This document shows, one piece after another, positions 6,580 to 7,453 of a stretch of 7,453 nt of DNA. The notes below the pieces were generated by a model. The model made no database searches. It saw nothing but the letters and a program-made list of their open reading frames with translations, and had not been told where the DNA came from. The DNA lies in contig PKZC01000209.1 of the NCBI GenBank assembly GCA_003132905.1, positions 7,400 to 14,852 of the forward strand. The letters are read 5' to 3'. Numbering within the stretch: position 1 is the first letter of the stretch; each line of letters begins with the position of its first letter. Origin of the DNA: Bryobacterales bacterium (GTDB taxonomy: Bacteria > Acidobacteriota > Terriglobia > Bryobacterales > Bryobacteraceae). A program made the position numbers and the translations under genes.

Positions 6580-7453
6580 TGCGATTCGCTTTCGTCGCAG
6601 CCCTGACTTTTTGCTGCTTCGGCGCTTCCATAGACGATCAGGACTTCAACGGCAGGTGGGACATCACCGTCGGTGGTTCGTCGTCGCCGCGCGGATGGTG
6701 GTTGGAGGTGTCGGGCGCGGGCACGGATAACCTTAAGGGCCGGTTTCTCGGCTCTCCCGTAGGGTTGCTGGACGATATCCCCAAGCTTTCTATTTCAGAG
6801 GGTGAACTACGCTTCGCCCTGGAAGGCAAATTCCGAAAGGATCACGGTCCGGAAAAAGGCCTGTATTGGGCCAGGTTAGAAGACAGCAAGCTCAAGGGGA
6901 CTTTCGAAATCGAGGGCGACCCTTCCACTTATCTGGAATGGACTGGCGTTCGCGCGCCGGCGCTCCCGGAGAAAGACGATGCGTCCTGGAAACGCGGCGA
7001 CCCGGTGGTTCTGTTTAATGGACACGACCTGACAGGCTGGCAAGCGGTTCCACCCGCGCATTTGACCGGCTGGGTGGTGAGAGAAGGCTCGCTGACGTCT
7101 CTGGCAGGGGCGCCCGATCTGATTTCCGAGAAGAAGTTCACCAATTTCGTGGTGGACGCCGAATACAGGATCGAGCCACACACCAACAGTGGAATTGGAT
7201 TGCGCGGACGCTATGAAGTTCAAATCGCTGACGATTCCGACCGCCCCTCGTCAAATCGGGGAACGGGCGCGATTCTGGGTCGCATCGCACCTTCGCTCAA
7301 CGCCGAGAAACCCGCGGGAGAGTGGCAGGCGCTGGTGATTCGTCTGGTGGGACGCGAAGTCACCGTGGTGTTGAACGGCATTCGGGTGATTAACCGGCAA
7401 AGCATCGATGGGCCCACCAACATTGCGCTCGACACCAACGAAGCCGATCCAGG
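6579..7453 (+). CDS. Secreted DUF1080 / 3-keto-disaccharide hydrolase-domain protein (3' end outside window)
   Basis: The frame is open from the GTG at 6579 to the window end (291 complete codons). No other start codon precedes it in frame in the intergenic gap. Residues 1-17 look like a short signal peptide (VRFAFVAALTFCCFGAS), probably cut near GAS, so the protein is likely exported. Residues about 20-128 form a beta-rich domain with FNGRW (23-27), RGWWLEV (38-44), repeated L-K-G-x-F/T turns and a closing YLEWTGVRAP. From about residue 141 comes the DUF1080 domain (PF06439): VVLFNGHDLTGW, a GWVVREGSL strand, ISEKKFTNFVVDAEYRI, GIGLRGRYEVQI, GEWQALVIRLVGREVTVVLNG and the start of the final strand. 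The family has a concanavalin-like fold, and characterised members hydrolyse 3-keto-glycosides. Whether this one is an enzyme or a glycan-binding protein cannot be decided here. Ribosome-binding bases are weak and lie within the palindrome just upstream. Confidence 0.9.
   Translation, partial: MRFAFVAALTFCCFGASIDDQDFNGRWDITVGGSSSPRGWWLEVSGAGTDNLKGRFLGSPVGLLDDIPKLSISEGELRFALEGKFRKDHGPEKGLYWARLEDSKLKGTFEIEGDPSTYLEWTGVRAPALPEKDDASWKRGDPVVLFNGHDLTGWQAVPPAHLTGWVVREGSLTSLAGAPDLISEKKFTNFVVDAEYRIEPHTNSGIGLRGRYEVQIADDSDRPSSNRGTGAILGRIAPSLNAEKPAGEWQALVIRLVGREVTVVLNGIRVINRQSIDGPTNIALDTNEADP

Noticed and set aside
1..7453. Mobile element, CRISPR array, toxin-antitoxin or defence island
   Set aside because: I saw no transposase, terminal repeats, spaced direct repeats, tRNA-linked attachment site or defence gene on either strand; gene content is housekeeping and envelope-related.

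Overview
The window reads as a stretch of ordinary, densely packed chromosome from a GC-rich bacterium. The best guess is an acidobacterium of the Solibacter/Bryobacter type. This rests on a two-domain secreted DUF1080 (3-keto-disaccharide hydrolase) protein, an acidobacterial-looking lipoprotein and the base composition. It is an inference from family knowledge, not from a marker gene. No rRNA, tRNA, CRISPR array, insertion sequence or phage gene is visible.

Layout, left to right. (1) Bases 1-483, plus strand: the C-terminal GGDEF domain of a diguanylate cyclase whose start lies outside the window, with active site and RxxD inhibitory site intact. (2) Bases 485-3152, minus strand: a tightly coupled three-gene operon, read right to left as ABC ATPase, six-helix ABC-2 permease and lipoprotein. 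Both internal junctions are one-base stop/start overlaps (TAATG and TAGTG). The lipoprotein stop lies one base from the GGDEF stop, so two convergent units meet with no spacer. (3) Bases 3153-3296: the only sizeable intergenic region, a divergent promoter region with an AT-rich tract and competing inverted repeats. (4) Bases 3297-5351, plus: an M3 zinc oligopeptidase of the oligopeptidase A type. (5) Bases 5402-6532, plus: a membrane-embedded M50 site-2-type metalloprotease with a C-terminal CBS pair. (6) Bases 6579 to the window end, plus: a secreted DUF1080 protein with an extra N-terminal beta-rich domain, cut by the window edge. A symmetric 29-base interrupted palindrome sits directly before its GTG start.

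How the genes fit together. The ATPase and permease should form one ABC-2 type transporter, and the co-translated lipoprotein probably works with it at the envelope; the substrate is unknown. The two proteases share a strand and a 50-base gap, so they may be co-transcribed, but their roles differ: cytosolic peptide degradation versus intramembrane cleavage. The DUF1080 protein points to extracytoplasmic carbohydrate processing and is probably a separate regulatory unit.

I see no convincing new multi-gene system. The points most worth a second look are the uncharacterised lipoprotein tied to the ABC transporter, the palindrome at 6551-6579, the extra domain on the DUF1080 protein, and the competing inverted repeats at 3196-3250.
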